Counted from the stretch's first letter, positions 43,879 through 54,255 are shown. The stretch is 64,000 bases of DNA from Flavobacterium limnosediminis JC2902 (GCF_000498535.1 NZ_AVGG01000031.1:1-64000), one strand, 5' to 3'. Notes: generated by a model not told the origin, from the letters alone. Made by a program: numbers and translations.

Positions 43879-44904
43879 ATGATGAAAAAATATTCGCTTT
43901 TTCTCCTAACACTGCTTGTTTCTTCTCTTTTCATTAGCTGTAAAGAAACCTCGAAAAAACAGATTGCCGAAACCAATCCGTACTTCCAAAAAAGTGACAC
44001 TCCAATTCAAACCGGCGGCATTCAGATGATTCCCATTGAAACTCCGAAAGGCACCTTCAAAGTTTGGACAAAACGTTTCGGAAATAGTCCTAAAATCAAA
44101 GTTTTGTTATTAAATGGTGGCCCGGGCGCTACCCACGAATATTTCGAATGTTTTGAGAGTTTTCTTCCGGCAGAAGGAATCGAGTTTATTTATTACGATC
44201 AGTTAGGCTGCGGAAATTCAGACGATCCGAAAGATGTTGCCATGTGGGATTTACCGCGTTATGTGGAAGAAGTGGAACAGGTTCGAAAAGCGCTTAACCT
44301 CGATAAAGACAATTTCTATTTATTGGGACATTCATGGGGCGGAATCTTAGCCATGGAATATGCGTTGAAGTACCAAAGCAACATGAAAGGATTAATCATT
44401 TCCAATATGATGTCGGATGCGATTGCTTACGGAAAATATGCTGATGATGTATTAGCAAAACAGATGGATCCGACGGCTTTAAAAGAACTGAGATCTATTG
44501 AATCCAAAAGCGATTTTTCCAATCCGCGTTACATGGAATTGCTGATGCCACATTTTTACGAAAAGCACATTTTACGTTTACCTTCTAAAGATTGGCCGGA
44601 ACCGGTTCAGCGCTCGTTTGCAAAAATGAACCAATCACTTTATGTAACGATGCAAGGACCGAGCGAATTTGGAATTTCAGGCAAACTTGAAAAATGGAAC
44701 CGTGAACCCGATTTAAAAAACATCACAATTCCAACTTTAGTAATCGGAGCGCGTTATGACACCATGGATCCAAAACATATGGAACAAATGTCGAAATTGG
44801 TAAAAAACGGTACGTATCTGTTTTGCCCGAGTGGAAGTCACATGGCGTTTTACGACGATCAGGAAATTTATTTCAAAGGATTGATTTCGTTTTTGAAGAA
44901 ATAA
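43879..44904 (+). CDS. Proline iminopeptidase-family alpha/beta hydrolase, lipoprotein
   Basis: 341 residues. The lipobox LFISC gives lipidated Cys21. The alpha/beta hydrolase fold has the oxyanion segment LLNGGPGATHEYFECFESF, then YYDQLGCGNSDDP. The nucleophile elbow GHSWGG, Asp in IGARYDTMD and His in SGSHMAFYDD complete the triad. Proline iminopeptidases release N-terminal proline, but this exported version could have another peptide or ester substrate. It begins 17 bp after the bestrophin gene. Confidence 0.92.
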   Translation: MMKKYSLFLLTLLVSSLFISCKETSKKQIAETNPYFQKSDTPIQTGGIQMIPIETPKGTFKVWTKRFGNSPKIKVLLLNGGPGATHEYFECFESFLPAEGIEFIYYDQLGCGNSDDPKDVAMWDLPRYVEEVEQVRKALNLDKDNFYLLGHSWGGILAMEYALKYQSNMKGLIISNMMSDAIAYGKYADDVLAKQMDPTALKELRSIESKSDFSNPRYMELLMPHFYEKHILRLPSKDWPEPVQRSFAKMNQSLYVTMQGPSEFGISGKLEKWNREPDLKNITIPTLVIGARYDTMDPKHMEQMSKLVKNGTYLFCPSGSHMAFYDDQEIYFKGLISFLKK

Positions 44905-44965
44905 CTTTATTTCACAAGTAGTAGTTGCAATTTAAATCACAATTGGTTATAAAAAAGGTTCAATC

Positions 44966-47491
44966 CTATTTAGCTTTAAGAGAACGCACCTGCATTTTAA
45001 CTTTTCCGTCAGGACCATCAACGGCCTTAAAGTGAACAGACAAACCTGCATCTCTTTTTGCTTTTAAAATTTTAGCATTGGTGATGCCTTTATCATTTTC
45101 AGGATTTCGCAAATAAACTTCAATATTAAGATCTGTACCCGATTGAAAAGCATAAACACCGCTCAGATCAAAATTTAAAACGCTGTTGTTAATTTTCATC
45201 GGACTTATATACACCCTTCCGTTGTTAATTTTGAAATCGCCGTTTATGTTCTCAAACGTTACTTTCTTAAAATTTCTTTTAGGAAAAACTTTCTTTCCGA
45301 CATTTTCAATAGGTTTGAAATCAATGAATGCGCCATTGCGTAAATTGAATTGCAGGTCACCTTTCAGTGAATTTTTTGCCAAACCTCCATTGTCTGCAAT
45401 AATGCCATTGAGATGCGTGTTCAAATCAATTATACCTGTAATATTTCTATGGGTTATTGTAGCGGAACCAAAATTATCAAAAGAATAAAGCAAATCTCTA
45501 ATATCAACTTTTGCAACTTTTACTTTAAGATTGAAATGATCGGTTTTACTGTTGTGTTTTACCTCTCCCTCAATATTTACATTTCCCCTGCCCTTTTGAA
45601 TGGCAACTTTCTGAATGATTATATTGTCGTTCGAAATAGCAATTTTAGCTACCGTATTGGTGCCCGTGAATTTTTTATAGATAAGTTTATCGATATTTAA
45701 ATTAAGAGCCAGATTACTGCTACTGATTGTCCTTTCCAAAAAACCCGAACTCCCTTTTCCTTTGGCATTCTTTTCACTTTTACCTTGTTTTTTAGAGCTT
45801 AACAGATATATGAATTCGGACAGGTCTATCTGAGGGCAATTGATATCACAGTTCAAAACAATTTTTTCAGGGTTATCATAATACAAATTCATGAAATTAC
45901 CGGCATACCCTTTCATATGAAACTTACTGCTTTGGGTTTCAAAATCAAACGCCCTGACGTTGAGTTTATCCGGTGTAAATTCTAATTTAAGATTACAATT
46001 CTTAATATTAAAATTACGCGGACCATAGGTGAAATCTGCTTTATCGACATTTACGAAACCGGTGATAAAAGGTTTTGAGATATTCAAATCAACCACGTTC
46101 GCTTTAAACTGAACGGAAACATCGGCTTTCCCTTTCAAAAAATGAAGTGCATCTTTGTTAAAAACAGAATTTAGCTTACCTACATCAAAATTGGTTTTTA
46201 CCAATCCGGAAACCACCGGTTTTTTTAAATTAAAAACCTTAAAATCCTTCGTTGTAAAAGGAATTTCGTTATAATCACCTTTAAAATCGTGGAGAAAAAT
46301 TGCTGTATTGGGATCACCAAATCCGTTATTTTTCACATAGCTATTTATGAATTCCCCTGTAAAAGTGCAATTCCTTATGATTCCTCTTTTAGCAATCAGT
46401 TCGTTATCTTTAACATTTGCGATTACATGAATGGACGGATTACCTTTTACCTTCATATTACCTTTAATTTCGCATCTCGCATCAATCGGCTTCAAAAGAT
46501 CAAACTTGTTCAATTTTGATTGGATATTATCAGACAGTAATGACGAAGCCTCTTTCCATTGGACAGAAGAAGTGAAGAGCGTAATATTGAAAAGGGAATT
46601 GGTTTTTGATGCGCCAAAAGTTGCTTTTACTTCAAAAGGATTACCGCCGATTTCCAGTTCCTTGGAATAAATGCCGATTTGTTTTTTACTACTGTTATAA
46701 ACGGCATTAATCTCACCTTCGATGATTTTATTTTTCGCAAAACTGCCTTTTAAAGTATTAAATGTCATGCTGTTTACGAATGTTTTTACATCAATAGTGG
46801 CATTCCATCCCTGATCATTATGAGAAATCAATACCTTTAAATCTGAGGTTTTAAAATTGAAGTTTTTCTTTTTAATATGATTCTCTGAAATAAAAGTAAC
46901 AGCTGTAAAACGAATATTATCAATACCCACATCTAAAGTTGATTTTTTCTTTTCATCCGGTTTTTTATCCTTTAACTTTGAAAAAACCGAAACGTTACTA
47001 TACCCATTATCATCAACATAAATATCAACCGTTGCATTTTCTATGGTCAGATTGTCTACCGTAATGGATTTACTTAAAATGGCCCAGGGTGAAACTTTAG
47101 CATACACTTTACCGGCCTTTAAAAGGGTTCTCTTATGAATGTTCCACAAACTGTCTTTAACAATTACATCTTTAACCTGAATGGTTAAACTCGGAAATCC
47201 CTGAAAAAGCGAAACGTCCAGATCCCCTATTTTTATTTCTCCGCTGATTTTCTCATTGACTAACGCAGTCAGATCTTTTTTCATTTTATCTTCATGCGTT
47301 GAAAAATAAAGACCTAATCCCAAATACAGTATGACTGACACAAGCAACAGCATGCCAAAAATTTTTAGCAGATTAAAAAGAATCCTGTTCCCTTTAATTT
47401 TACTGACCAAACCGGCTTTACTTTCCAATATATGTAAGTGTTTACACAAATTTAAGCAATAATTCAATGAGCAGCGTTTAATTTTCGACAT
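44966..47491 (-). CDS. AsmA-like membrane-anchored protein
   Basis: About 841 residues from the ATG at 47491; the true start is uncertain, since the first 40 residues are low in conservation cues. A single TM helix follows (IFGMLLLVSVILYLGLGLYF). Then comes a long beta-rich AsmA/TamB-like repeat structure with DLDVSLFQGFPSLTIQVKDV, repeated 'V(D/N)xxxxxN' strands, and the AsmA C-terminal block FDLSGVYAFQSGTDLNIEVYL near the end. AsmA-like proteins bridge the envelope and are proposed to move phospholipids to the outer membrane. It is transcribed away from pheT. Confidence 0.88.
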   Translation of the reverse strand: MSKIKRCSLNYCLNLCKHLHILESKAGLVSKIKGNRILFNLLKIFGMLLLVSVILYLGLGLYFSTHEDKMKKDLTALVNEKISGEIKIGDLDVSLFQGFPSLTIQVKDVIVKDSLWNIHKRTLLKAGKVYAKVSPWAILSKSITVDNLTIENATVDIYVDDNGYSNVSVFSKLKDKKPDEKKKSTLDVGIDNIRFTAVTFISENHIKKKNFNFKTSDLKVLISHNDQGWNATIDVKTFVNSMTFNTLKGSFAKNKIIEGEINAVYNSSKKQIGIYSKELEIGGNPFEVKATFGASKTNSLFNITLFTSSVQWKEASSLLSDNIQSKLNKFDLLKPIDARCEIKGNMKVKGNPSIHVIANVKDNELIAKRGIIRNCTFTGEFINSYVKNNGFGDPNTAIFLHDFKGDYNEIPFTTKDFKVFNLKKPVVSGLVKTNFDVGKLNSVFNKDALHFLKGKADVSVQFKANVVDLNISKPFITGFVNVDKADFTYGPRNFNIKNCNLKLEFTPDKLNVRAFDFETQSSKFHMKGYAGNFMNLYYDNPEKIVLNCDINCPQIDLSEFIYLLSSKKQGKSEKNAKGKGSSGFLERTISSSNLALNLNIDKLIYKKFTGTNTVAKIAISNDNIIIQKVAIQKGRGNVNIEGEVKHNSKTDHFNLKVKVAKVDIRDLLYSFDNFGSATITHRNITGIIDLNTHLNGIIADNGGLAKNSLKGDLQFNLRNGAFIDFKPIENVGKKVFPKRNFKKVTFENINGDFKINNGRVYISPMKINNSVLNFDLSGVYAFQSGTDLNIEVYLRNPENDKGITNAKILKAKRDAGLSVHFKAVDGPDGKVKMQVRSLKAK

Positions 47492-47505
47492 AATTCCACC
47501 TCGTT

Positions 47506-47539
47506 TTGGACGAAAAATAACAGACAATTATTATCTTTG
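47506..47539 (+). promoter_or_regulatory. Promoter of pheT
   Basis: TTG (47506-47508), a 23-bp spacer, and TATCTTTG (47532-47539) match the Bacteroidota promoter pattern. The ATG at 47564 is 25 bp downstream. Confidence 0.6.
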
Positions 47540-47563
47540 CACCCTTATAAAAACGATACAGAA

Positions 47564-49993
47564 ATGCGTATATCCTACAATTGGTTAAAACAATTCATCA
47601 AAACAGACTGGAGTTCGGAAGATACCTCTGCCCTACTTACAGATTTAGGTCTGGAAGTGGAAAGTGTAGATAAATATGAAAGCCTTAAAGGCGGACTGGA
47701 AGGCGTTGTTGTCGGCCACGTACTTACCTGCATCCAACATCCGAATGCCGATAAATTAAGTATTACCACAGTAGATTTAGGCGACGGAAATCCGCCGGTT
47801 CAGATTGTTTGCGGTGCTCCGAATGTGGCTGCTGGACAAAAAGTACCTGTTGCAACCATCGGAACTAAATTGTATGACAACGAAGGAAACGCTTTCGAAA
47901 TCAAAAAAGGAAAAATCCGCGGTGAAGAAAGTCACGGAATGATTTGTGCCGAAGACGAACTGGGTCTGGGTGAATCTCATGACGGAATCATGATTCTTGA
48001 TGAAAAATTAGTTCCTGGAACTCCGGCTTCCAAAGTATTCAATATCGAAACAGACGAGGTTTTTGAAATCGGTTTAACGCCTAACCGCGCCGATGCCATG
48101 AGTCATTTAGGTGTTGCAAGGGATTTACGCGCAGGATTAATTCAGAAAGGAGTTAATCATACTGAATTACTGACGCCATCCGTAAGTAAGTTTAAAGTTG
48201 AAAAACGTACGCTTAAAATCGACATTAAAGTTGAAGATGCCAAACTGGCGCCAAGATATTGCGGGGTAACCATTTCAGGAATTACGGTTAAACCGTCACC
48301 GAGCTGGTTACAAAATCGATTAAAAGCCATCGGATTAGCTCCGAAAAATAATATTGTTGACGTTACCAATTATGTTTTACATGAATTAGGTCAGCCTTTG
48401 CATGCCTTTGACGCTGCAAAAATCAAAGGGAATAAAGTGATTGTAAAAACACTTCCTGCAGGTACGAAATTCACCACTCTTGATGAGGTTGAAAGAACGC
48501 TTCACGAAGAAGATTTAATGATTTGTGACGAAAGCGGACCAATGTGCATTGCCGGAGTATTTGGCGGAAAAAATTCGGGTGTAACCGAAAACACTACCGC
48601 TATTTTCCTGGAAAGTGCTTATTTCAATCCCATTTCGGTTCGAAAAACAGCAAAAAGACATACGTTGAGCACTGATGCTTCTTTCCGTTTCGAAAGAGGA
48701 ATTGATCCAACCATTACGGAATATGCGATGAAACGCGCTGCGCTTTTAATTCAGGAAGTTGCCGGTGGAGAAATCACTTCAGATCCTATCGATATTTATC
48801 CAAAGAAAATTGAAGATTTCTCGATACTGTTGAACTTTGCTAACGTTAACAAAATTATCGGTCAGGAAATCCCGAAAGAAACAATAAAAAAAATATTAGT
48901 ATCCTTAGACATCAAGGTAAACAGCGTTTCCGATGCCGGTTTGGGCTTGGTTGTTCCTGCTTACCGCGTGGACGTACAAAGGGAAATCGATGTTATCGAA
49001 GAAATTTTACGTGTTTACGGATACAACAACATCAACTTTACCACAAAGCTAAACGCTTCCATTTCTAACTCATCGAGAACGGAAGATTATAAGGTACAGA
49101 ATGTTATTGCAAACCAGTTGGCTTCACAGGGATTCAATGAAATGATGGCCAACTCCCTGACTTCACCGCAATACGCTAAGTTATCGGAAAACCTGAAAGA
49201 AGAGTTCAATGTAACGATGCTGAATCCGTTGAGTAATGACTTATCGGCCATGCGCCAATCATTGCTGTTTAGCGGTCTTGAAGCGGTTTCGTATAATATC
49301 AACAGAAGAAAATCTGATTTGAAATTATTCGAATTCGGGAAAACCTACCATAAAATGCCTGCAGGTTACACTGAAATAAAGCATTTGACTTTATTCGTAA
49401 CCGGAAACCGTTTGATGGAAAGCTGGACTACTGCTGAAAAACCATCCGATTTCTTCTTATTCAAAGGCTATATCAATGCGATATTGTCCCGTTTGGGAAT
49501 CGAAAAAACAACAACGCAACCTTTGGAGAACGATGTGTTTTCAGAAGGAATTGCACTAACTGTCGGAAAAGAAACCATTGTTGAATTCGGAACCGTGAAG
49601 AAATCGATTTTAAAACATTTCGATATCAAACAGGAAGTTTTATTTGCCGATTTCAATTGGGGAGAAGTTTTAAAACTGATTTCGACTAAAATCAAGTTTG
49701 TTGAAATTCCGAAATATCCGGAAGTGCGCAGGGATTTGGCTTTGTTGATTGATACCAATGTTCAGTTTGAACAAATCTATTCCATCGCCAAACAAACAGA
49801 GAAAGCGTTATTAAAAGATGTGAATTTATTTGACGTTTACGAAGGTGACAAACTACCGGAAGGCAAGAAATCGTATGCGGTAAGTTTCACGATTCAGGAC
49901 GCTTCAAAAACACTGACAGACGCACAGATTGACAAAATCATGAGCAAGTTGCAACAGAATTTTGAAAAGGAAGTCGGAGCTCAGTTGAGATAA
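47564..49993 (+). CDS. pheT: Phenylalanine-tRNA ligase beta subunit
   Basis: 809 residues from the ATG at 47564 (MRISYNWLKQFIKTD); the upstream frame covers the promoter. Domains in order are the N-terminal helix, a tRNA-binding OB domain (HPNADKLSITTVDLG, VCGAPNVAAGQKVPVATIG), B3/B4 editing region, B5 (VVPAYRVDVQREIDVIEEILRVYGY), a catalytic-like core (FEFGKTYHKM) and the FDX-ACB anticodon-binding C-terminus (PKYPEVRRDLALLID). It acts with PheS, not in this window. A strong hairpin terminator follows at 50024. Confidence 0.97.
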   Translation: MRISYNWLKQFIKTDWSSEDTSALLTDLGLEVESVDKYESLKGGLEGVVVGHVLTCIQHPNADKLSITTVDLGDGNPPVQIVCGAPNVAAGQKVPVATIGTKLYDNEGNAFEIKKGKIRGEESHGMICAEDELGLGESHDGIMILDEKLVPGTPASKVFNIETDEVFEIGLTPNRADAMSHLGVARDLRAGLIQKGVNHTELLTPSVSKFKVEKRTLKIDIKVEDAKLAPRYCGVTISGITVKPSPSWLQNRLKAIGLAPKNNIVDVTNYVLHELGQPLHAFDAAKIKGNKVIVKTLPAGTKFTTLDEVERTLHEEDLMICDESGPMCIAGVFGGKNSGVTENTTAIFLESAYFNPISVRKTAKRHTLSTDASFRFERGIDPTITEYAMKRAALLIQEVAGGEITSDPIDIYPKKIEDFSILLNFANVNKIIGQEIPKETIKKILVSLDIKVNSVSDAGLGLVVPAYRVDVQREIDVIEEILRVYGYNNINFTTKLNASISNSSRTEDYKVQNVIANQLASQGFNEMMANSLTSPQYAKLSENLKEEFNVTMLNPLSNDLSAMRQSLLFSGLEAVSYNINRRKSDLKLFEFGKTYHKMPAGYTEIKHLTLFVTGNRLMESWTTAEKPSDFFLFKGYINAILSRLGIEKTTTQPLENDVFSEGIALTVGKETIVEFGTVKKSILKHFDIKQEVLFADFNWGEVLKLISTKIKFVEIPKYPEVRRDLALLIDTNVQFEQIYSIAKQTEKALLKDVNLFDVYEGDKLPEGKKSYAVSFTIQDASKTLTDAQIDKIMSKLQQNFEKEVGAQLR

Positions 49994-50023
49994 GTCGGGC
50001 AACCATTCAAAACCATATATCAG

Positions 50024-50058
50024 ATCCTGCAAAGTTTATACCTTGCAGGATTTTTTTT
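50024..50058 (+). terminator. Intrinsic terminator of pheT
   Basis: ATCCTGCAA pairs with TTGCAGGAT around 10 nt, followed by a T-run. Confidence 0.88.
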
Positions 50059-50148
50059 GGAAAATACATAACGAAAAACAAACCAACCACTTGATTATCA
50101 ATGAATAAATAACTAACTTAGAGTCACTTAATTATGTATTGAAATGTC

Positions 50149-50865
50149 ATGTTGCTGAAGAAAACAAATATTCATGAAAAGCTTATTTCTCAGCGTAAAA
50201 AGTCAGGTTGTTACCCCGATCCGTTAACATCCGTTAGGATTTTATTGGCGGAAGATGAAAATAAAAGAGTTGCTATCCGTAAAAAACTCCGTTCAGGATC
50301 CGTTTCGAAAAACAATGCTTTTATCTTCGATTTGCTGGAAACCGACAGGATTTTTCATATCAGTCAGATTAAAGCAACGTGCATTGATTACCGGTTGCGA
50401 TTTCTGGACAGTAATTTATATAAAGTCCCCTTCCCTGAAGAAGTAATTACCGAAATCAAACATCTTGAAAAAGCACATCATACGGAATTGGGTAATTTTA
50501 AGCTCATGGCGCCTTCCAAAGTATTCGAACTGAAAAAATATGACGATCCGATTCTGTTTGCGCCAATTGGCAACGGGTATTACTATCTGATTCACAAATG
50601 GGGTAACGATTTGCATCCGCTCCGAAAATGGCTTGTACTTCCGTTTCGAAACATACTAAATCTTCTTTTATTTTTTATACTGCTGAGTCTGACAACTTGT
50701 TTTTTACTTCCTTCTGATTTTTACGGAGTGGAACTGACCGGAAACATGAAACTGGTTTCCTTCCTTTTCATTTTCAAATATTGGTGTGCCATTGGTTTGT
50801 ATTATGCCGTCGCTAAAGGAAAAAACTTTAATACGGCTATCTGGAACAGCAATTTTGAAGGGTGA
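50149..50865 (+). CDS. Hypothetical membrane protein
   Basis: 238 residues from the ATG at 50149. The first 165 residues are soluble and mixed alpha/beta, with no recognisable motif: SQRKKSGCYPDPLTSVRILL, FDLLETDRIFHISQIKATC, FAPIGNGYYYLIHKWGNDLH. Two hydrophobic helices follow (ILNLLLFFILLSLTTCFLL and LVSFLFIFKYWCAIGLYYAV) in a tail-anchored hairpin. The start of the soluble part (ILLAEDENKRVAIRKKL) looks vaguely receiver-like, but no phospho-acceptor is seen. The function is unknown. It is monocistronic between the pheT terminator and a long gap. Confidence 0.65.
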   Translation: MLLKKTNIHEKLISQRKKSGCYPDPLTSVRILLAEDENKRVAIRKKLRSGSVSKNNAFIFDLLETDRIFHISQIKATCIDYRLRFLDSNLYKVPFPEEVITEIKHLEKAHHTELGNFKLMAPSKVFELKKYDDPILFAPIGNGYYYLIHKWGNDLHPLRKWLVLPFRNILNLLLFFILLSLTTCFLLPSDFYGVELTGNMKLVSFLFIFKYWCAIGLYYAVAKGKNFNTAIWNSNFEG

Positions 50866-50948
50866 CAGAACTTACAATACTAACATTTTCAAGCATAAAC
50901 ACTCATTTAGTTAAGCTGATTATTTAAGATTGCTGTTTAACAGAAAAT

Positions 50949-51010
50949 ACAGATTTCACAAATTTACACAGATTGATTTATGCAAATCTGTGGCATCTGT
51001 GTTCAAAAAA
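50949..51010. repeat. Hairpin-forming ACAGATT/AATCTGT repeat element
   Basis: ACAGATTTCACAAATT, then TACACAGATT, then a spacer, then AAATCTGTGGCATCTGTG followed by an A-run. The two halves pair in several registers. The TGTGGC plus A-rich end resembles the elements at 63211-63336 and 63403-63528. Confidence 0.65.
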
Positions 51011-51075
51011 ACATAATGAAATTATTGTGCCGAAATCAGTTTTGATGCAACTGCTTACACCTTGATTTTGGTAAA

Positions 51076-51111
51076 ACAAAAAATCCCGATTGCGATACGT
51101 AATCGGGATTT
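51076..51111 (-). terminator. Terminator of the first T9SS paralog
   Basis: AAATCCCGATT pairs with AATCGGGATTT, with the T-run on the minus strand. The same hairpin sequence ends all four paralogs. Confidence 0.88.
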
Positions 51112-51130
51112 GATGTATAAAAAATATAAC

Positions 51131-54100
51131 TTACTCCTTGATAAATTTAGTGTTAGAAGTCCCTTTATCCGAATTGATTTTGATGAAATAATTCCCTGAT
51201 GCCAAGTCAGAAACATCCACTTTCGAAACATCCTGCGCGCTTGGGATCACCAGCACCAATTGCCCTAACTGATTGTAGATATTGATGGAACTCACTTTTA
51301 CGGTTTCCAATGTTTCAATATTCAAAACATCTTTTACAGGATTCGGATACATCAGAAAATATCCGGAAAAACCAAAATCCTGAGTTTTAAGTTCCTTAAT
51401 GGTTGTTGTAGCGGCATTGGTTTCGATTGGGAAATTATAATCAAAATAAATACTGGCAGTATTACTGAATGTATCTCCTTTGACCAATGCAGGTTTCGTT
51501 TTGATTTTGAAGACAACATAACCATCATTGTTAGCATCATCAAAAGGAAGATTGATGTTCTCGAAAATGAATTCCACTTTATTTTCCTTGATGTTTGTAT
51601 AATAATCATGACTTCCTTTAACCGGAACCAATGAACTTACGTCGAATTTATCCGTATCAATCATATCTTTTACAACAATGATTTGCGCCGGATAAGTCCC
51701 GGTATTTTCAAAACGGATCATGTAATGAACGTATCCCCCCACTTCATTCGTGGTAATTGTTTCTCCTTCCAGACAGGTTTTGTCGTTCGGATCAAAAGAA
51801 TTCACAACGGTTTGATTTAATGCAAACGTATTGTCATTGGGTGTTTCATCAGTTGCCTGAGAGGTGATTGTTACAAGATAGTTCAATACATCTCCACCAT
51901 TTACCGGAGGTGTATCCATTGGAGTATTTATGCCAATATGGAGCGAGATTAACCTCGTTTCAAAAGGTTTCAAATCTGTAAAATTCCAAGACCAAATGTC
52001 AGTAATCTGCGTTTCATCAAAGTAGAACGTAACTGTTCCTGATTGAGTCTGATTTCCTTTATTTTTATAAAGAATAGCATAAACGGCAGAAAATCCCGGA
52101 ACAGCAGCATTCATAGGAATCATCGAAACTTCTAAATCGTGATGAACCCCATTTGGCGTATAACAGAAATTTTGAGTGAACGGACTGCTTTGTGTTGGAA
52201 AAGTAACTGTTACAGTTGACGGTGTTACGGTAAAATAAGACGGATTCTCTAAAACCGGTATAATCGTGTGAGTCCCTTCCTCAACAGAAAAGCTAAACAA
52301 CCCGTCCCCGGCAGTATTGGCAATCACAGTATCTGTAGATGAACCATTCGCAATTGTAAATTTTGAATTGGGAAAAGACATATCCGTCACCTCACAGCCG
52401 TTTCCGTTTGAATCGATCCTGCTAGTTCCGGTAATCGTATAAAAAGTACCTCCCGGTGTAAAGGAACAATACGTGTTTACATTACAGTTTGAATAATCGT
52501 TCATGTTGATGATATTCTGAACATCTGTAAGCTGAAAATCGTCTGCACAAATATATTCTATTTGCATGTTAAAATTGATTTCTAATTCTTCCGCAATGCC
52601 GTTTTTAATAAACAACGATTGTAATAGATTTTCCGAACAATGCAACTCGGCTAGATTTGGCAAACCATTTACATTCAATGTCGTCAAAAGATTGTTACTG
52701 CAATGCAGAGCCTCCAGAGTTGTAAATTCGTCCAGATCTAAAGCAGTCAGCTGATTGTCGGAACAGTGTAACTCAAGTAAATTGGTCAATCCGGTAAAAT
52801 TCAGTGCTGTCAGTTGGTTTTCGGAACATCGTATCACCTGCAGATTGGTTAAATCAATAACATTTAAAACGGTCAGTTGATTTGTTCTGCAATTCAGATA
52901 CAATAAATTAGTGAAGGCAGAAACACCTTCCATTGAAGCGATGTTGGATTCCTTTACATCCAAAGAACTTACCTGAGCCGCCTCAGATTGCTGAATCTCA
53001 CTATCGTTATTTGCATCAATCGTAAAAAACTCACCATTCAGGTTTCTCGCTATTTCATTGGTTGGATTTGCTTCCAATAGTTTTGATTTAAAATTGGCAT
53101 CCGATATCGTTACTACTTCAGAAGATGAACAAGCCGAATTTACCACGCAATTCGTGTAGCCGTAAGAAGTAATGAGCGTTTGAACAGTGGAGATTTGAGT
53201 TGGATCAACACAAACATATATCAAATCCGGATTATCGTCCATGTTCAGGCTTGCTTCGTTAGCGCCGTTATTAATAAATAAAGAAGTTAACTGATTTCCG
53301 GAGCAATCTAAATTCTGTAGTGAAGTCAGATTACTTAAATTCAATGTCGTTAACGGATTATTTGTCACTTCCAAAATAACAAGATTGGGCAGGAAGTTTA
53401 AATCTAAAGTGGTTAACTGATTTCCTGAAATATGCAATTCCTGTAAACCAAAATTATTGGAACAACCCAACTCCTGTAAATTCGCCAATCCGCTAACATC
53501 CAACGATGTTAGTGCCGAGACAGAGGAACAGTACAAAGCCTGAAGATTGGTTAAACTACTTACATCTAAGGTTGTAAAATTATTAAACCCGCAACTCAAC
53601 GTTTCTAGATTTGTCAAACCGGTCAGATTCAGGCTTGAAAGTCCGTTAAAAGCACAAATAAAAACCCTCAGATTGGTCAGAGCGGTTAAATTCAGAGTGC
53701 CGAACTGATTTCCGGTACCCGCACAAATCAGGCTCTGTAAATTTGTTAACCCGGTAAGATTCATGGTTGTTAACTGATTACCGGAACAGTCTAAGTTTAT
53801 AAGGCTGGTTAAACCGCTTACATTCAGCGATGCCATTTGATTATTGGTACAATTTAAGTCCTGCAGATTACCAAAACTCAAAATGCCCTCTAAAGATGAA
53901 ATAAAAGGACTGTCCGGAATGGAAAAATCGCGCTGCACATCCAGATAACTGACCTGCATGGCTTCGGTTACCTGGATTTCGAGATCATTATTAACATCAA
54001 TTTTAAAGAAATCCCCATTCAAATTCTTCGCAATCTGATTGCTTGGACTTGCCTCCAACAACTTTGCTTTAAAATTCGCATCCGGGATAGTAACAACTTG

Positions 54101-54157
54101 TGATGAGACACATAAACATGTAAAAAGGGCAACGGATAAACTGTACAACTTTCTCAT
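51131..54157 (-). CDS. Secreted leucine-rich-repeat protein with type A T9SS sorting domain (paralog A)
   Basis: 1008 residues from the ATG at 54157; the longer frame begins at a TTG two codons earlier. The signal peptide ends at CVSSQ. Two complete N-terminal modules occur in tandem (about 22-345 and 350-570). Each has a capping segment (VVTIPDANFKAKLLEA), an EF-hand-like loop (DVNNDLEIQVTEA; DANNDSEIQQSEA) and a run of short LRRs with LDCSGNQLT-type cores. The shared C-half follows: a DSNGNGC loop domain (about 580), a CARDB/DUF11-like domain, a DUF7619-like block (VVNSFDPNDKTCLEG), and a type A sorting domain (MYPNPV, INIYNQLGQLV, GNYFIKI). It is inferred to be a surface or released protein. 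Confidence 0.9.
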   Translation of the reverse strand: MRKLYSLSVALFTCLCVSSQVVTIPDANFKAKLLEASPSNQIAKNLNGDFFKIDVNNDLEIQVTEAMQVSYLDVQRDFSIPDSPFISSLEGILSFGNLQDLNCTNNQMASLNVSGLTSLINLDCSGNQLTTMNLTGLTNLQSLICAGTGNQFGTLNLTALTNLRVFICAFNGLSSLNLTGLTNLETLSCGFNNFTTLDVSSLTNLQALYCSSVSALTSLDVSGLANLQELGCSNNFGLQELHISGNQLTTLDLNFLPNLVILEVTNNPLTTLNLSNLTSLQNLDCSGNQLTSLFINNGANEASLNMDDNPDLIYVCVDPTQISTVQTLITSYGYTNCVVNSACSSSEVVTISDANFKSKLLEANPTNEIARNLNGEFFTIDANNDSEIQQSEAAQVSSLDVKESNIASMEGVSAFTNLLYLNCRTNQLTVLNVIDLTNLQVIRCSENQLTALNFTGLTNLLELHCSDNQLTALDLDEFTTLEALHCSNNLLTTLNVNGLPNLAELHCSENLLQSLFIKNGIAEELEINFNMQIEYICADDFQLTDVQNIINMNDYSNCNVNTYCSFTPGGTFYTITGTSRIDSNGNGCEVTDMSFPNSKFTIANGSSTDTVIANTAGDGLFSFSVEEGTHTIIPVLENPSYFTVTPSTVTVTFPTQSSPFTQNFCYTPNGVHHDLEVSMIPMNAAVPGFSAVYAILYKNKGNQTQSGTVTFYFDETQITDIWSWNFTDLKPFETRLISLHIGINTPMDTPPVNGGDVLNYLVTITSQATDETPNDNTFALNQTVVNSFDPNDKTCLEGETITTNEVGGYVHYMIRFENTGTYPAQIIVVKDMIDTDKFDVSSLVPVKGSHDYYTNIKENKVEFIFENINLPFDDANNDGYVVFKIKTKPALVKGDTFSNTASIYFDYNFPIETNAATTTIKELKTQDFGFSGYFLMYPNPVKDVLNIETLETVKVSSINIYNQLGQLVLVIPSAQDVSKVDVSDLASGNYFIKINSDKGTSNTKFIKE

Positions 54158-54255
54158 ATTCAATTATTTAGAATACAAAATTACTTAAAATTGCCGAGCC
54201 TTAACTTAATCTTAGTGCATATTAACTTATATTATTTTTAAGCTAATGGATGAAA

